DNA of 13,699 nt from Lysobacterales bacterium UBA5700. GTDB taxonomy: Bacteria > Pseudomonadota > Gammaproteobacteria > Xanthomonadales > Xanthomonadaceae. Shown piece by piece: positions 12,825-13,699 of this stretch. Under the pieces are notes generated by a model that did no database searches, was not told where the DNA came from, and saw only the letters and a program-made list of their open reading frames with translations. Position 1 is the stretch's first letter. The number at the start of each line of letters is the position of its first letter. The DNA lies in assembly GCA_002420085.1 (NCBI GenBank), contig DIHI01000054.1:355-14053 (forward strand). The letters run 5' to 3'. Made by a program: the position numbers and the translations under genes.

Positions 12825-13616
12825 ATGATGACCGTCCTCGCCGCCGCCGCTGCCTACCTGGCCGGGGCATACCATCTGGCGCGCATGGCCTGGGCTCCCG
12901 AATACGCGCGCGGTCCGGGCCTGCTGATGGGCACGATCGGGGCGCTGATCCATCTGGCCGTCCATGCCGACACTTGGCGCCTATCGGGCGGACCGGACCT
13001 GTCCTTCCTGTCGGCCCTGTCCTGGGTCGCCCTGGGCATGGCGGCGCTGACCCTGCTGGCGAGCCATCGGCAACGGCTGGAAGCGCTTGGCGTGGTGGTG
13101 TTCCCGTTGGCGGCGCTCGCCTTGCTCGGACACAGCCTCGACAGCGCCGGAACGACGTCCACGGAGCGACTCGACTGGGGCATCGAACTGCACGCCCTGC
13201 TGGCCCTGCTGGCCTATGCCACCCTGGCCCTGGCCGCCCTGCTGGCGATCATGCTCTGGTTGCAGGAACGGGCCCTGCGACAGCGGCGGTTCACCACCGC
13301 CCTGCGTGCCCTGCCGCCGCTGACCCAGTTGGAAATGCTGCTGTTCCGGACGCTCGCCGCAGCATTCGCGGTGCTGACCCTGGCCCTGATCACCGGCCTC
13401 ACCTTCGTCCATGACCTGCTCGCCCAGCACCTTGCACACAAGACCGTTCTGTCGCTATTGTCGTGGTTGGTGCTGGCCGGCCTGCTGCTCGGTCGTTGGC
13501 GCTATGGCTGGCGCGGACGCCGGGCGGTGAAGCTGACCCTGACCGCCATGGTGCTGCTGGCATTGGCTTTTTTTGGCTCGAAATTCGTACTGGAGATCCT
13601 TTTGCGCCGGACCTGA
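12825..13616 (+). CDS. ypjD: YpjD-like inner-membrane protein of the CcsA/HemX cytochrome c assembly family
   Basis: The 263-residue polytopic membrane protein has the length I recall for E. coli YpjD and lies, as there, divergently beside ffh and upstream of a corB-type gene. Hydrophobic segments at about 2-17, 31-47, 61-79, 86-101, 120-145, 173-195, 207-223 and 236-258 suggest eight helices. Family signatures are LPPLTQLEMLLFR (163-175), HKTVLSLLSWLVLAGLLLGR (205-224) and YGWRGRRA. Histidines at H103, H123, H196 and H205 are candidates for the heme-type ligands of CcsA relatives. I see no WWD heme-handling motif, so a direct role in cytochrome c maturation is doubtful and the function remains unclear. 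Two consecutive ATGs (12825 and 12828) can start it, with no clear Shine-Dalgarno; the frame is open further upstream without homology. Confidence 0.88.
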   Translation: MMTVLAAAAAYLAGAYHLARMAWAPEYARGPGLLMGTIGALIHLAVHADTWRLSGGPDLSFLSALSWVALGMAALTLLASHRQRLEALGVVVFPLAALALLGHSLDSAGTTSTERLDWGIELHALLALLAYATLALAALLAIMLWLQERALRQRRFTTALRALPPLTQLEMLLFRTLAAAFAVLTLALITGLTFVHDLLAQHLAHKTVLSLLSWLVLAGLLLGRWRYGWRGRRAVKLTLTAMVLLALAFFGSKFVLEILLRRT

Positions 13617-13634
13617 CCCGATCGGCGCACCGTG

Positions 13635-13699
13635 ATGGACGACATCCCACTCAGTATCCTGTTCGCCGGTCTGGCCGGTCTCCTCGTGTTGTCGGCGTT
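13635..13699 (+). CDS. CorB-like (CNNM/DUF21) transporter, first 21 codons only
   Basis: Only the N-terminus is in the window: MDDIPLSILFAGLAGLLVLSA, which then runs off the end. The short acidic start followed by a hydrophobic helix matches the opening of DUF21/CBS proteins of the CorB/YfjD type, implicated in magnesium and cobalt efflux or resistance. The position immediately after ypjD, 18 bases from its stop, is the usual place of this gene in gammaproteobacteria and carries most of the identification. ATG at 13635 is preceded in frame by GTG at 13632, so either may start the protein. Co-transcription with ypjD is likely. Confidence 0.7.
   Translation, partial: MDDIPLSILFAGLAGLLVLSA

Overview
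The window is a GC-rich, densely coded stretch of bacterial chromosome with housekeeping and phosphate-response genes and no sign of phage, transposon, CRISPR or tRNA/rRNA. Gene content points to a gammaproteobacterium related to the Xanthomonadales/Lysobacterales: an NAD-type isocitrate dehydrogenase of the kind I recall from Xanthomonas, a BepA-like M48 protease beside phoB-phoR-ppk-ppx, and ffh back to back with ypjD and a corB-like gene. That placement rests on remembered family sequences and gene order, not on a search.

Layout. Positions 1-1652 (minus strand): the start of an NAD-dependent isocitrate dehydrogenase gene (cut by the window edge), then a two-gene redox operon, grxC followed by an AhpD-like carboxymuconolactone decarboxylase-family gene with a 4-base overlap. 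Positions 1942-3615 (plus): a secreted BepA-type metalloprotease with a TPR-like C-terminal half. Positions 3649-9411 (plus): a Pho box and promoter, then phoB, phoR, ppk and ppx, closely spaced. This joins the phosphate sensor/regulator pair to the enzymes that make and degrade polyphosphate. Positions 9412-9598: a structured intergenic region with a 12-13-bp triple repeat, overlapping hairpins and three exact CTGTCAT words (the PhoB half-site). Positions 9599-11289 (plus): a GT4 glycosyltransferase and an overlapping PAP2 phosphatase. Positions 11317-12690 (minus): ffh, the SRP GTPase. Positions 12825-13699 (plus): ypjD and the first codons of a CorB-like DUF21 transporter.

The most interesting reading is that the phosphate theme continues past ppx. 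The GT4-PAP2 pair lies behind what looks like two tandem 22-bp PhoB sites. Phosphatidate phosphatase activity plus diacylglycerol glycosylation would make a plausible lipid-remodelling module that replaces phospholipids with glycolipids during phosphate starvation. The half-sites are seen directly; PhoB binding and the lipid function are inferred. No pst, phoU or plcP gene is visible here.

No gene-free stretch exceeds 300 bases; the largest gaps are 810-1023, 1653-1941 and 9412-9598.
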